NCBI RefSeq assembly: GCF_002879885.1
Contig: NZ_PNYA01000002.1
Coordinates: 248,001 to 312,000 of the forward strand
Reading direction: 5' to 3'
Source of the DNA: Trinickia dabaoshanensis
Lineage (GTDB): Bacteria > Pseudomonadota > Gammaproteobacteria > Burkholderiales > Burkholderiaceae
Length of the DNA stretch: 64,000 bases
Shown here: piece after piece, positions 41,047 to 49,987 of the stretch
Numbering within the stretch: position 1 is the first letter of the stretch
Layout of the letters: every line of letters starts with the position of its first letter
The notes under the pieces: generated by a model
Database searches by the model: none
What the model was told of the DNA's origin: nothing
Seen by the model: the letters and a program-made list of their open reading frames with translations, nothing else
Position numbers and translations under genes: made by a program

Positions 41047-41787
41047 ATGCCCCGCTTTTTCGTCGACTCCCCCCTCGAGCCCGGCGACGTGCTCACGCTG
41101 CCCGACGAGGTCGCTCGCCACGTCCAGGTGCTGCGCCTCGCGGCCGGCGATTCGCTGACGCTGTTCAACGGCCGCGGCGGACAACACGAAGCCGAGCTCG
41201 TCGAACTCGGCCGGCGTAGCGCGCTCGCGCGGATCGGCGCGTTCGAGCCCGCCGACGCGGAGCCCCCGTACCGCATCACGCTTGCCCAAGGGATCGCGGG
41301 CGGCGACAAGATGGACTGGCTCATCGAAAAGGCGGTCGAACTCGGGGTCGCACGCATCGCGCCGCTCGCCGCCGCGCGTTCGGTCGTGCGGCTGTCGGCC
41401 GAGCGCGCGAGCCGCCGGCATGCTCACTGGCAAGCGATCGTGCGTGCGGCCTGCGAGCAGTGCGGACGCAATCGCCTGCCCGATGTGGATGCCGCCTGCG
41501 ATTTCTCGAAATGGCTCGAGACGCTGCCCGCGCCCGCCGATGACGGCGCGATGCGCCTCATGCTCTCGCCGCGCGCCGCGACGGCGTTCGCATCGCTGCC
41601 CGCCGCACCTCCGGCTGCCGAGGTCATCTTGCTGATCGGGCCGGAGGGCGGGCTCTCGCGCGAGGAAGAAGACGCGGCGCTCGCGCACGGATTCGCCCCG
41701 CTATCGCTAGGACCGCGCGTGCTGCGCACCGAAACGGCCGGGATGGCGGTGCTGGCCGCGCTCGCCGCGCGCTGGGGCGGGTGGTGA
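41047..41787 (+). CDS. rsmE: 16S rRNA m3U1498 methyltransferase
   Basis: A 246-residue SPOUT-family methyltransferase. N-terminal PUA-like domain (MPRFFVD, RHVQVLRLAAGD) and a C-terminal knot with LLIGPEGGLSREEE and LGPRVLRTETAG, which bind AdoMet. It methylates U1498 of 16S rRNA in the assembled 30S subunit. Located 74 nt after the SpeE-like gene and convergent with the barstar-like gene. Confidence 0.95.
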   Translation: MPRFFVDSPLEPGDVLTLPDEVARHVQVLRLAAGDSLTLFNGRGGQHEAELVELGRRSALARIGAFEPADAEPPYRITLAQGIAGGDKMDWLIEKAVELGVARIAPLAAARSVVRLSAERASRRHAHWQAIVRAACEQCGRNRLPDVDAACDFSKWLETLPAPADDGAMRLMLSPRAATAFASLPAAPPAAEVILLIGPEGGLSREEEDAALAHGFAPLSLGPRVLRTETAGMAVLAALAARWGGW

Positions 41788-41825
41788 GATCCGGGCCGCA
41801 TCGAGCCTGTGCGAATTAAGTACGT

Positions 41826-41860
41826 GCGAAAAAAGCAAAGGCCCGCGCGAAGGCGGGCCC
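41826..41860 (-). terminator. Rho-independent terminator of the RNase/barstar operon
   Basis: A 7-bp GC stem (41840-41846 with 41853-41859) and 6-nt loop, followed on the minus strand by TTTGCTTTTTTC. It lies about 60 nt after the barstar-like stop. Confidence 0.8.
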
Positions 41861-41921
41861 ACTGACGAGCGCGGAAGCGGTGGCGCGGGCGGTACGGCGC
41901 GCGCCGGCCGCTTACCGGCGA

Positions 41922-42482
41922 TCAAGCGAACGAATAAAAGACGCGGAACGCGACCTTGCGCTCGGCCCAGAACTCGGCCGCTTCGCGGAACACGTCGAGC
42001 AGCGTCTCGCGCCCTTCCTTGTCGAACTTTTGCGCGATCGGCAGACCTTCGAGGACGATGACGAAGCCCGGTTGAGCGCCGGCCTTATGCACGAGATCGG
42101 TCAGGCAGTCGTAAAGCGCATCGTAGTTCTTGCCGAAATGCTTGGGGAACAAGAACGACGTGGCGATCGTTTCGAGCACTTCCTGCTTCGAGGCCGCCTG
42201 CCCGCAATAAGCGAACAGAAAGTGCTGCTCCAGCCGCTTCGCCTCGTCGGCGAGATCCTGGACGCGAAACGCCCGGATCGATTGGACGATGTTCGGTCGC
42301 ACGGTCGCGAAAAGGCTCATGGGCTCCTCGCTCGGTGAATGCCGGGATGCCGCGTCGCCCTCGGCGGCCTGACCGCGCTCGGTCATGCGCAGTTGCATGA
42401 CGCGCTGAAAAAGATTGCCGTCGCCGGCCGCGAACAGATCCGTCGCGACTGCGGTTTCGTGCGCGTAGACGTTGTCGCTCAT
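41922..42482 (-). CDS. Barstar-family ribonuclease inhibitor
   Basis: A cytoplasmic inhibitor of the secreted-type RNase encoded just upstream. The C-terminal half (from about residue 95) has the barstar wording FPKHFGKNYDALYDCLTDL and ends FWAERKVAFRVFYSFA. The N-terminal 65 residues are less conserved. ATG at 42482 was chosen, with GGGA upstream; ATG at 42491 and an internal ATG before SLFATVRPN are alternatives. It begins 7-16 nt after the RNase stop, so the pair is translationally coupled. Confidence 0.85.
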   Translation of the reverse strand: MSDNVYAHETAVATDLFAAGDGNLFQRVMQLRMTERGQAAEGDAASRHSPSEEPMSLFATVRPNIVQSIRAFRVQDLADEAKRLEQHFLFAYCGQAASKQEVLETIATSFLFPKHFGKNYDALYDCLTDLVHKAGAQPGFVIVLEGLPIAQKFDKEGRETLLDVFREAAEFWAERKVAFRVFYSFA

Positions 42483-42498
42483 GCCGTTCATCCCGATA

Positions 42499-42951
42499 TC
42501 ATTCAACAATGCGTTTGAAACTGTTGTAGTGGTCGTCTGAATAGAAGCAGTTGTCGATCCGCCTTGGGGGGCCGCCGCAGACGATGCGGCGCGTGCCGCG
42601 GTTTCTCGCTCGCGGCGTGGGGACCGTGTACTCATGGTAATAACCGCGCCGGTGCGGCGGCAACAGCCGCTCGAAATTGCCGAATACGACGCCGTCCTTG
42701 GCATACGGATAGGGGCCGCCGGCTGCGATCTGCTTCAAGGTGACAAGCGCCTCCGGCGGCAACTGCGCCGGCTCGATCGTGCCCGCATCGCCCGCGGGCG
42801 AACGCGGCATCTCTCGCGCCGAAGCCACGGACATAATGGCCGGCCCGCCGGGCAGGCCAATGCCGGACCAGCCGGCCACGGCCACAAAGGCCGCCATTGC
42901 ACCGTGACGAAGCCACTTAGCTGCTCGTTCGCGTGTTCCCGCGCGTGTCAT
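42499..42951 (-). CDS. Secreted guanyl-specific RNase (RNase Sa/barnase type)
   Basis: A 150-residue protein with a signal peptide (about 1-45, basic start then a hydrophobic stretch ending VASA). The mature domain matches the N1/T1/Sa microbial RNase family. The catalytic triad is visible as E107 in YYHEYTVPTP, R122 in RGTRRIVCGG and H141 in SDDHYNSF, equivalent to E54, R69 and H85 of RNase Sa. It should cleave RNA after guanine outside the cytoplasm. The barstar-like gene follows immediately and protects the cell. Confidence 0.9.
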   Translation of the reverse strand: MTRAGTRERAAKWLRHGAMAAFVAVAGWSGIGLPGGPAIMSVASAREMPRSPAGDAGTIEPAQLPPEALVTLKQIAAGGPYPYAKDGVVFGNFERLLPPHRRGYYHEYTVPTPRARNRGTRRIVCGGPPRRIDNCFYSDDHYNSFKRIVE

Positions 42952-43087
42952 CGGCCAGAGTTCCTGCTGCTCGATCGAAAGAGGACGACCACGAAAAGTG
43001 TAAGGGTATCTCTAACCGCACTCCGACGCAATCTTTGTGTGGAAAATGAAAGGTTTAGCGTCGTTTCACCGGATTTCTGGTCGTCCT

Positions 43088-43130
43088 ATTTATCTCGAAC
43101 AAGATAAATTTTTATCTTTCTGACGATAAG
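43088..43130. promoter_or_regulatory. GATAA/TTATC palindrome array
   Basis: Two overlapping perfect inverted repeats: ATTTATCT-N6-AGATAAAT (43088-43109) and AAGATAAA-N2-TTTATCTT (43101-43118), with a fourth GATAA at 43125-43129. The four half-sites alternate in orientation with centres 13, 9 and 13 bp apart. It probably serves the RNase gene and/or the candidate RNA. Confidence 0.5.
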
Positions 43131-43266
43131 ATTTCGCTCGACGGTAACCGATGCGGCGAGTCTTTGCCTCCTCGCTGCGGCGATCGGCGATCGTCGTTTC
43201 ACGCATTAGGGGCGGCAGCCTCTCTTTTCGCCCCCGGCGTGCCCGCAACGGGCACGCCGTTTTTTC
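43131..43266 (+). ncRNA. Candidate small non-coding RNA
   Basis: A stretch with consecutive stems: GCGGCGAG/CTCGCTGC (one G-U), CGATC-GGC-GATCG, GGGGCG/CGCCCC, and then a strong terminator stem with a T-run on the plus strand. There is no plus-strand gene upstream for that terminator to serve. The 5' end is a guess. It matches no RNA family I can recognise. Confidence 0.4.
43235..43266 (+). terminator. Plus-strand rho-independent terminator
   Basis: An 11-bp perfect stem (CGGCGTGCCCG 43235-43245 with its complement 43249-43259), 3-nt loop and TTTTTT at 43260-43265. The minus-strand side has no T-run, so it is oriented for plus-strand transcription. Confidence 0.85.
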
Positions 43267-43291
43267 TCTTCGCCGCCCCGGGGAGAGCGGC

Positions 43292-45598
43292 TTAGCGCCC
43301 CGCGGCGCTCACGTCGGCCACGAGCAAAGCCGTCATGTTGACGATACGCCGCACCGTCGCCGATTCCGTCAGCACGTGCACGGGCTTGGCCGCACCCAGC
43401 AAGATCGGCCCGATGGCGATGTTGTTGCCCGCGGCGGTCTTGAGCAGGTTGTAGGCGATGTTCGCCGCATCGATGTTCGGCAAGACGAGAAGATTCGCCT
43501 CGCCCTCGAGCGTCGATTCCGGCAACACTTCGCGGCGCAGCGCCGGATCGAGGGCGACATCGCCGTGCATCTCACCGTCCACTTGCAGATCGGGGGCACG
43601 CTCGCGGATCAACTCGAGCGTGTCGCGCATCTTTTGCGCCGAGGGCGCATTGCTCGTCCCGAAATTCGAATGGGAAACGAGTGCGATCTTCGGCTCGATC
43701 CCGAAGCGGCGCACTTCCTCGGCCGCCATGATCGTGATTTCGGCCAGTTCCGCCGGCGTCGGATCGACGTTGACGTGCGTATCGACGAGGAAGATCTGAC
43801 GGCCCGGCAGCACGAGACCGTTCATCGCGCCGAACACCGTGCACCCCTCGCGCTTGCCGATCACCTGATTGATGAAGTGCAGATGACGATGCGGCGTGGA
43901 AATCGTGCCGCAAATCATCCCGTCGGCCTCGCCCTTTTCGACCAGCATCGAGCCGATGAGCGTCGTGCGCCGGCGCATCTCGACCTTCGCCAATTGCTGG
44001 CTGATGCCCTTGCGGCACATCATCTTGTAATAGGTTTGCCAAAATTCCCGATACCGTTCGTCATGCTCGGTATTGACGACCGTGAAATCGACACCCGGCG
44101 TCAGCCGCAAACCGTAGCGCTCGATGCGATGCTCGATCACCGCCGGGCGGCCGATCAGGATCGGCGTGGCCAGTTTCTCGTCGACGACGATCTGCACGGC
44201 GCGCAACACGCGCTCCTCCTCGCCTTCGGCGAAGACGATGCGCTTCTTGCCCGGCTCGACGCTGCGCGCCTGCTGGAAGATCGGCTTCATCGTCGTGCCG
44301 CTGTGATAGACGAACTGTTGCAGGTGCTGCTTATACGCCTCCATGTCTTCGATCGGCCGCGTCGCGACGCCCGAATCCATCGCGGCTTGTGCCACGGCCG
44401 GCGCGATCTTTACGATCAAACGCGGATCGAACGGCTTCGGAATCAAGTACTCGGGCCCGAACGACAGATCCTGGATGCCGTATGCCGTCGCGACGATGTC
44501 GCTTTGCTCCTGGCGCGCCAGCTCGGCGATCGCATTGACCGCCGCGATTTCCATTTCACGCGTGACGGTGGTGGCGCCCGCATCGAGTGCACCGCGGAAG
44601 ATGAACGGGAAGCACAGGACGTTGTTCACCTGGTTCGGATAATCGGTGCGGCCCGTCGCGAGCACGGCGTCCGGACGCACTTCCAGCGCAAGCTCCGGCA
44701 AGATTTCCGGCGTCGGATTGGCGAGCGCGAGGATGAGCGGCTTGGCCGCCATCCCCTTGACCATCTCGGGCTTGAGCACGCCGCCCGCCGACAGGCCGAG
44801 GAAAATGTCCGCGCCCTCGATCACCTCCGCAAGCGTGCGCGCCGACGTGTCGCGCGCGAAGCGCTCCTTGTCCGGATCCATGAGTTCGGTGCGGCCCTTG
44901 TAGACCACGCCGGCCAAATCCGTCACCAGGATGTTTTCGATCGGCAGGCCGAGGTCGACGAGCAAGTCCAGACACGCCAGCGCGGCCGCGCCGGCGCCCG
45001 ATGCCACGAGCTTCACTTTCGCGATGTCCTTGCCGACGACCTTCAGGCCGTTGGTGACGGCGGCGGCCACCACGATGGCGGTGCCGTGCTGGTCGTCGTG
45101 GAAAACGGGAATCTTCATCCGCTTGCGGCACTCGCGCTCGACGATGAAGCAGTCGGGCGCCTTGATGTCTTCCAAGTTGATCCCGCCGAACGTCGGTTCG
45201 AGCGCGGCGATCACATCGACGAGCTTATGCGGATCGGATTCGTTCAACTCGATATCGAAAACGTCGATGCCGGCGAACTTCTTGAACAGCACCGCCTTGC
45301 CTTCCATCACGGGCTTGGACGCCAACGGGCCGATGTTGCCGAGGCCGAGTACCGCGGTGCCGTTCGTCACCACCCCGACCAGATTGCTACGTGCCGTGAA
45401 ACGCGCCGCATTGAGCGGATTCTCGACGATCTCCTCGCAAGCGAAAGCGACACCGGGCGAATACGCGAGCGCGAGATCGCGCTGATTGATCATCTGTTTC
45501 GTCGGTGCGATAGCGATCTTGCCCGGCGACGGAAATTCGTGATAATCGAGCGCGGCTTCGCGCAGCTTCGCCTTGGCGGCAGCGGGATTCGTAGACAT
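43292..45598 (-). CDS. maeB: NADP-dependent malic enzyme
   Basis: A 768-residue MaeB-type enzyme: malic-enzyme domain (about 1-430, with SPGVAFACEEI, KAPDCFIVE and VFHDDQHGTAI) fused to a phosphotransacetylase-like regulatory domain (about 440-768). It decarboxylates malate to pyruvate, giving NADPH. ATG at 45598 (MSTNPAAAK) fits relatives; the frame upstream is shadow. Divergent from thiL across 151 nt. Confidence 0.96.
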   Translation of the reverse strand: MSTNPAAAKAKLREAALDYHEFPSPGKIAIAPTKQMINQRDLALAYSPGVAFACEEIVENPLNAARFTARSNLVGVVTNGTAVLGLGNIGPLASKPVMEGKAVLFKKFAGIDVFDIELNESDPHKLVDVIAALEPTFGGINLEDIKAPDCFIVERECRKRMKIPVFHDDQHGTAIVVAAAVTNGLKVVGKDIAKVKLVASGAGAAALACLDLLVDLGLPIENILVTDLAGVVYKGRTELMDPDKERFARDTSARTLAEVIEGADIFLGLSAGGVLKPEMVKGMAAKPLILALANPTPEILPELALEVRPDAVLATGRTDYPNQVNNVLCFPFIFRGALDAGATTVTREMEIAAVNAIAELARQEQSDIVATAYGIQDLSFGPEYLIPKPFDPRLIVKIAPAVAQAAMDSGVATRPIEDMEAYKQHLQQFVYHSGTTMKPIFQQARSVEPGKKRIVFAEGEEERVLRAVQIVVDEKLATPILIGRPAVIEHRIERYGLRLTPGVDFTVVNTEHDERYREFWQTYYKMMCRKGISQQLAKVEMRRRTTLIGSMLVEKGEADGMICGTISTPHRHLHFINQVIGKREGCTVFGAMNGLVLPGRQIFLVDTHVNVDPTPAELAEITIMAAEEVRRFGIEPKIALVSHSNFGTSNAPSAQKMRDTLELIRERAPDLQVDGEMHGDVALDPALRREVLPESTLEGEANLLVLPNIDAANIAYNLLKTAAGNNIAIGPILLGAAKPVHVLTESATVRRIVNMTALLVADVSAAGR

Positions 45599-45749
45599 GA
45601 GGTTCGTGAGTCCAGTCTGTTTGGGTGTTACGCGGATTAGAATGAGTGTTCGACGCATTGTAGCGCCATTCGCCTGCCCTCCCGACGGCCTTGTCCGTCC
45701 GGCCGGGTCGATGCGCCGCCGCAACGGCTCACCTTGACAGCACTTTTTT

Positions 45750-46751
45750 ATGCCCCTTTCCGAGTTCGCGCTGATCGAGCGCTTCTTCGCGCGACGCGCG
45801 CGCCTGAGCCCCGCCAAAGCGGCACTCGGCATCGGCGACGATTGCGCCTTGATCGCACCGGATCCCGGTCACATGATGGCCGTTTCGACGGACATGCTCG
45901 TCGAAGGCCGCCATTTCTTGCCGAACGCCGATCCGTCCGCGCTCGGTCACAAGACGCTTGCCGTGAACCTGTCGGATCTCGCCGCGATGGGCGCCGAGCC
46001 GCGTTCGTTCACGCTCGCGCTCGCGCTCGAAACGCCGCGCGAAGACTGGCTGGAAGCGTTCGCAGAAGGGATGTTCGCGCTCGCCGATCGATTCGCCTGC
46101 GAGCTGATCGGCGGCGATACGACGCGCGGGCCGCTGAACTTGTGCGTCACCGTCTTCGGCGACGTGCCCGAGCATGCCGCGCTGCGCCGCGACGGCGCGC
46201 AGGCCGGCGACGACGTTTGGGTGTCGGGCACGCTCGGCGACGCGCGAGCCGGGCTCGGCATCTTGCGCGGTGAGTGGCCGGACGATCTGTTCGACGCGAG
46301 CGAGGCGGCCGCGCTGCGCCACGCGCTCGAGCGGCCGGAGCCGCGCATCGCCCTCGGTCTCGCGCTGCGGGGGCTCGCGCATTCGGCGCTCGACGTCTCC
46401 GATGGCATGGCCGGAGACTTGCTCCATATCCTCGAGCGGTCGCGCATGCGCGCATCGATCGACGTCGATGCGGTTCCGCGCTCGGACGCACTGCGCAAGC
46501 TCCCGCTCGACGCGCAGCGGCGCTGCGCGCTGGCCGGCGGCGACGATTACGAGTTGCTCTTCACGGCCCCCGCGCACGCGCGCGAGGCCATCGCCGACGC
46601 GGGCGGACGCGCGAACGTGGCCGTCACGCGGATCGGTACAATATCCGCCCTGCGTCATGCGACCGACGAGCCGGCGATTGAATGGCACGACGGCGGGCAT
46701 GCGCCGCTCTCCTTGACGCTGCACGGCTTCGACCATTTCGATGCAACCTGA
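45750..46751 (+). CDS. thiL: Thiamine-monophosphate kinase
   Basis: A 333-residue kinase that phosphorylates thiamine monophosphate to the diphosphate. PurM/ThiL-fold motifs: LGIGDDCALI with the metal aspartates, STDMLVEGRHF, NLSDLAAMGA, ELIGGDTTRG, LDVSDGMAGDL and LAGGDDYELLF. It overlaps the pgpA start by 11 nt, the usual thiL-pgpA coupling. Confidence 0.97.
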   Translation: MPLSEFALIERFFARRARLSPAKAALGIGDDCALIAPDPGHMMAVSTDMLVEGRHFLPNADPSALGHKTLAVNLSDLAAMGAEPRSFTLALALETPREDWLEAFAEGMFALADRFACELIGGDTTRGPLNLCVTVFGDVPEHAALRRDGAQAGDDVWVSGTLGDARAGLGILRGEWPDDLFDASEAAALRHALERPEPRIALGLALRGLAHSALDVSDGMAGDLLHILERSRMRASIDVDAVPRSDALRKLPLDAQRRCALAGGDDYELLFTAPAHAREAIADAGGRANVAVTRIGTISALRHATDEPAIEWHDGGHAPLSLTLHGFDHFDAT

Positions 46752-47292
46752 CCCTTTGCTTCCCGGCGGCCCGCCGCCCGCCGCCGCCACCGCCGGTGCG
46801 CCGCGCCCCAAGCGCCGCGCGAGCGCGCGCTTCATGCTGTCGCACCCCCTCCATTGGTTCTCGCTCGGTTTCGGCAGCGGGCTCTCGCCCATCATGCCGG
46901 GTACCGTGGGAACGCTGTTCGCCTGGGCGTCGTTCGCCGCGCTCGACGGCCGCTTGACCGTCATCGAATGGGCCGTGCTGATCGTCGCCGGCTTCGTCGC
47001 CGGCATCTATATGACCGGTTTCACCGCGCGCAGGCTCGGCACGGACGACCCCTCCCCCGTCGTATGGGACGAGATCGTCGCGTTTTGGCTCGTGCTCGTG
47101 TTCGTGACGCCGGAAACATTCGCCGGCCAATTCTGGGCGTTCGTGGTGTTCCGGTTCTTCGACATGGTCAAGCCGCCGCCGATCCGCTACTTCGACCGGC
47201 GCGTCAAAGGCGGCTTCGGCATCATGCTCGACGATCTCGTCGCCGCTTTCTTCTCGCTGCTCGTCATCGCCCTGTGGCGCATGACCATCTGA
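46741..47292 (+). CDS. pgpA: Phosphatidylglycerophosphatase A
   Basis: A 183-residue inner-membrane phosphatase that makes phosphatidylglycerol. Recognisable are GFGSGLSPIMPGTVGTL near residue 45, VWDEIVAFWL and FRFFDMVKPPPIRYFDRRVKGGFGIMLDDLVA. The first 30 residues form a Pro/Ala-rich cytoplasmic lead. Its start overlaps the end of thiL. Confidence 0.95.
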   Translation: MQPDPLLPGGPPPAAATAGAPRPKRRASARFMLSHPLHWFSLGFGSGLSPIMPGTVGTLFAWASFAALDGRLTVIEWAVLIVAGFVAGIYMTGFTARRLGTDDPSPVVWDEIVAFWLVLVFVTPETFAGQFWAFVVFRFFDMVKPPPIRYFDRRVKGGFGIMLDDLVAAFFSLLVIALWRMTI

Positions 47293-47344
47293 CCGCCGGG
47301 ACCACCCGGCGCCATGCAACCTTCGCCCAGCCGAGATCACCGCA

Positions 47345-47845
47345 ATGGCAACCGACTCCGTCGTTCATCAACTCGCTGTGCGCGCCGGCAACAAGCTGCG
47401 CGAAATGCGCCTGCTCCTTGCAACCGCCGAGTCATGCACGGGCGGCATGATCGCCACCGCCGTCACCGATATCTCGGGCAGCAGCGGATGGTTCGAGCGC
47501 GGCTTCGTCACCTATTCGAATCAAGCCAAGACCGAAATGATCGGCGTGCCGGCCGAACTCATCGACAAGCACGGGGCAGTCAGCGAGCAGGTTGCGCGGG
47601 CAATGGCCGAAGGGGCGCTGCGCAACAGCCGAGCACAGGTGTCGCTTGCGACCACGGGCGTGGCGGGACCGGGCGGCGGCACTGAAACGAAGCCGGTCGG
47701 GATGGTCTGCTTCGCTTGGAGCAATCGCCTCGAAACCTCGGCTCAGACGCTCGTATTCAAGGGCGATCGCGAACAGATTCGCGTCCAAGCGGCCGCGCAT
47801 GCGCTGCGCGGCCTGCTCAAGCACATCGACGAAAACGAGCGCTGA
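47345..47845 (+). CDS. pncC: Nicotinamide-nucleotide amidase (CinA C-terminal family)
   Basis: A 166-residue stand-alone CinA C-terminal domain. The amidase signature ATAESCTGGMIA contains the catalytic serine, and VAGPGGGTETKPVGMVCFAW is the second conserved block. It deamidates NMN to nicotinate mononucleotide in pyridine-nucleotide recycling. Third gene of the thiL-pgpA-pncC run; converges with pyrF. Confidence 0.94.
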   Translation: MATDSVVHQLAVRAGNKLREMRLLLATAESCTGGMIATAVTDISGSSGWFERGFVTYSNQAKTEMIGVPAELIDKHGAVSEQVARAMAEGALRNSRAQVSLATTGVAGPGGGTETKPVGMVCFAWSNRLETSAQTLVFKGDREQIRVQAAAHALRGLLKHIDENER

Positions 47846-47884
47846 GCCGGCCTGACCGAGCGCTCGTTATCGGGCGATGCGCGA

Positions 47885-48709
47885 TCAGCGATAGGCGTTG
47901 ATCTTGTCGCGCGTTTCTTGCGCGACGCGCGCCGCTTCGCGCGTGAAGTTTTCGTCCTTGCCGGCGTAGAGAATCGCGCGCGACGAGTTGATCATCATTC
48001 CCGTTCCCGCGGCAGTGCGCCCGGCGCGCACCGTCGCTTCGACGTCGCCGCCCTGCGCGCCGATGCCCGGAATCAAAAGCGGCATCTCGCCGACGATGCC
48101 GCGCACGATCTCGATCTCCTTCGGGAACGTCGCGCCGACCACCAGACTTAGCTGGCCGCTCGCATTCCATTTCTCGGCGGCGAGCGAGGCGACGACCTGA
48201 TAAAGCGGCCGCCCGCCGGCCTCGAGAAACTGCAAATCGGACCCGCCCGGGTTCGACGTGCGGCACAGCACGATCACGCCCTTGCCTTCATGCGCGAGAT
48301 ACGGCTCGATCGAATCGAAACCCATGTATGGATTGACCGTCACGGCATCGGCCCGATAGCGCTCGAACGCCTCGCGCGCGTATTGCTCGGCCGTGCTGCC
48401 GATGTCGCCGCGCTTGGCGTCCAAGATCACGGGCAACCCCGGATGCTTTTCGTGAACGTGCGCGATCAGCGCCTCGAGTTGATCCTCGGCCCGATGGGCG
48501 GCGAAGTAGGCAATCTGCGGCTTGAACGCGCTGGCGAACGGCGCTGTCGCATCGACGATGTCGCGGCAAAATTCGAAGATCTTGTCGGGGCGATTGGCGA
48601 GCGCGCCCGGAAAACGCGACGGCTCGGGATCGAGACCGACGCACAACAGCGAGTTCGTGCGCTGCCAGGCATCGCGCAGCGAGCGAACGAACGAGTAGGA
48701 ACTGGACAT
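47885..48709 (-). CDS. pyrF: Orotidine 5'-phosphate decarboxylase (type 2)
   Basis: A 274-residue enzyme making UMP from OMP. The active-site array D97-x-K99-x-x-D102 lies in [12 protein letters not shown], and the phosphate-binding end reads [12 protein letters not shown]. This is the longer type 2 form found in Burkholderia. A single gene on the minus strand, convergent with pncC. Confidence 0.97.
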   Translation of the reverse strand: MSSSYSFVRSLRDAWQRTNSLLCVGLDPEPSRFPGALANRPDKIFEFCRDIVDATAPFASAFKPQIAYFAAHRAEDQLEALIAHVHEKHPGLPVILDAKRGDIGSTAEQYAREAFERYRADAVTVNPYMGFDSIEPYLAHEGKGVIVLCRTSNPGGSDLQFLEAGGRPLYQVVASLAAEKWNASGQLSLVVGATFPKEIEIVRGIVGEMPLLIPGIGAQGGDVEATVRAGRTAAGTGMMINSSRAILYAGKDENFTREAARVAQETRDKINAYR

Positions 48710-48813
48710 GACAGATGGTGGGCGCGCGCGCCGATGGCGGGAAAGGTGCGTATTTTAACCTTTCGAGGCCGCGTCTTAGCGAGCGCGCGAGCGCCGTCTA
48801 TCGTGCTATCGCG

Positions 48814-49869
48814 CTATCGCCCCACCGGCTCGACCGTGAAGCGAAACGCTCGTTCGAGGCGCTCGCCGGGCGCCAGCACCGTCATGCCATGCTCGCACGC
48901 CCCGCCCGGCAGATTGACGGCATTGATCGGATGATCGACCGGCTCGAAGCAAAAAAAGTCTTCGCCGGGCGGCGTGTAGAGCACGTAGTAGTCGGCATCG
49001 GCCTCGATCGTCAGCGACAGCCGCCTGCGCGGCCACACCACCGAGGCACGGCCGCTCCATTGCGTGAACGCATGGTTCACGAGCGCATCGGGCAACGGAT
49101 ACGCCACGCCGAACACCCACGCGGGCGGCGCCGGAACGTGGCGCTTCGGTAGCCAGTCGTCGCCGGAGAGCCACAGGCCGCCTGCCGCGGCCGCGAGACG
49201 CGTATCGTCGTCGCGTGCAAGGAACGGATGCAGGCCGAGCCCGAACGGCAACGGTTCGCGCCCGGCGTTCTGGACGGCAAGCGTGACGTTGAGCGTCGCC
49301 GCATCGAGCGCATAGCGCAGCGTCGCGCGATAGGCGTACGGCTTGGCCCGTTCGCGCTCGAGCACGAGCGTCGCATGCGTGTCGCCGCGCTCGGCGACGC
49401 GCCACGCCCGCAGCCAGCCGTCGCCGTGAATGGGCAGCCGCTCGTCGGCGCGATTGCGGGGCACGGCCACCTCGCGCCCCTCGAAATGAAAGCGAGAACC
49501 GCCGATCCGATTCGAAAACGGCACGAGCGGATAACAGGCGAGCGCGTTTGGATCGGCCTCGCCACGCGCGCGGTCGGACACGCGGAAGATCGGCGTCGGC
49601 GTATTGCCGTCGCCATGCCAGTCGAATCGGGTCATGCCGCCGCCATGCGACGGCGCGAGACCGACGCGCAATTGGTCATTGGCCAGCGTCAATTCGGCGC
49701 TTCGCGCCCCTTCGGCCGCGCCGCGCGCGATCGCCGACGTTCCGGGCCCCGGGCGAACCGGCTGGACGATCGCCGCCAGCTTCGCATTGCGCGCATCGGC
49801 ACGCGAGCCGCGCGTGTCGGATGCGCGCGCACCCCTCGTGGCAATGGCATCGGTATTGGCTGCGCTCAT
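48814..49869 (-). CDS. Aldose 1-epimerase
   Basis: A 351-residue mutarotase-fold protein that interconverts anomers of an aldose, here probably galactose or arabinose. Seen are YPLVPFSNRIG, the histidine-bearing IHGDGWLRAW and HPFLARD, and an acidic CFEPVDHPINA near the end. A 60-residue polar extension precedes the fold. CGGAG supports ATG at 49869. Last gene of the sugar operon, 118 nt after the lactonase with a hairpin between. Confidence 0.88.
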   Translation of the reverse strand: MSAANTDAIATRGARASDTRGSRADARNAKLAAIVQPVRPGPGTSAIARGAAEGARSAELTLANDQLRVGLAPSHGGGMTRFDWHGDGNTPTPIFRVSDRARGEADPNALACYPLVPFSNRIGGSRFHFEGREVAVPRNRADERLPIHGDGWLRAWRVAERGDTHATLVLERERAKPYAYRATLRYALDAATLNVTLAVQNAGREPLPFGLGLHPFLARDDDTRLAAAAGGLWLSGDDWLPKRHVPAPPAWVFGVAYPLPDALVNHAFTQWSGRASVVWPRRRLSLTIEADADYYVLYTPPGEDFFCFEPVDHPINAVNLPGGACEHGMTVLAPGERLERAFRFTVEPVGR

Positions 49870-49890
49870 GATCGGCTCCGTCGAGAGGCG

Positions 49891-49914
49891 CCGGGCCGGC
49901 CTGCGCCGGCCTGG
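49891..49914 (-). repeat. Intercistronic hairpin, lactonase/epimerase
   Basis: A 10-bp inverted repeat with one G-U pair (49891-49900 with 49905-49914, 4-nt loop). It shares CCGGCCTGG with the araF/araG hairpin at 54395-54433. It may stabilise or attenuate the operon mRNA. Confidence 0.5.
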
Positions 49915-49987
49915 CAATATGCGAAGGCGTGTCGTTGCCGCCTTTGACCCGTGGCGATGCGTTCGGTTTAATCCGGGACCTCCGGGT

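Larger units (their letters stand above)
42952..43291. other. Non-coding region with operator array, candidate RNA and terminator
   Basis: A 340-nt spacer between the RNase gene start and the maeB stop. It holds an AT-rich array of GATAA/TTATC elements (43088-43130), several stable stems and a plus-strand rho-independent terminator, although no plus-strand protein gene is present. The plus-strand open frame that starts at 43151 runs through the terminator and antisense to maeB and is rejected. Confidence 0.6.

Noticed and set aside
42499-42951. Type II toxin-antitoxin system
   Set aside because: The nuclease has a signal peptide and RNase Sa motifs, and the partner is barstar-like, so it is an exported enzyme with an immunity protein rather than a classical intracellular toxin-antitoxin pair.
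43151-45640. 829-codon plus-strand open frame
   Set aside because: It is antisense to maeB, rich in Arg/His/Asp as expected from a high-GC shadow frame, and runs through a strong terminator.
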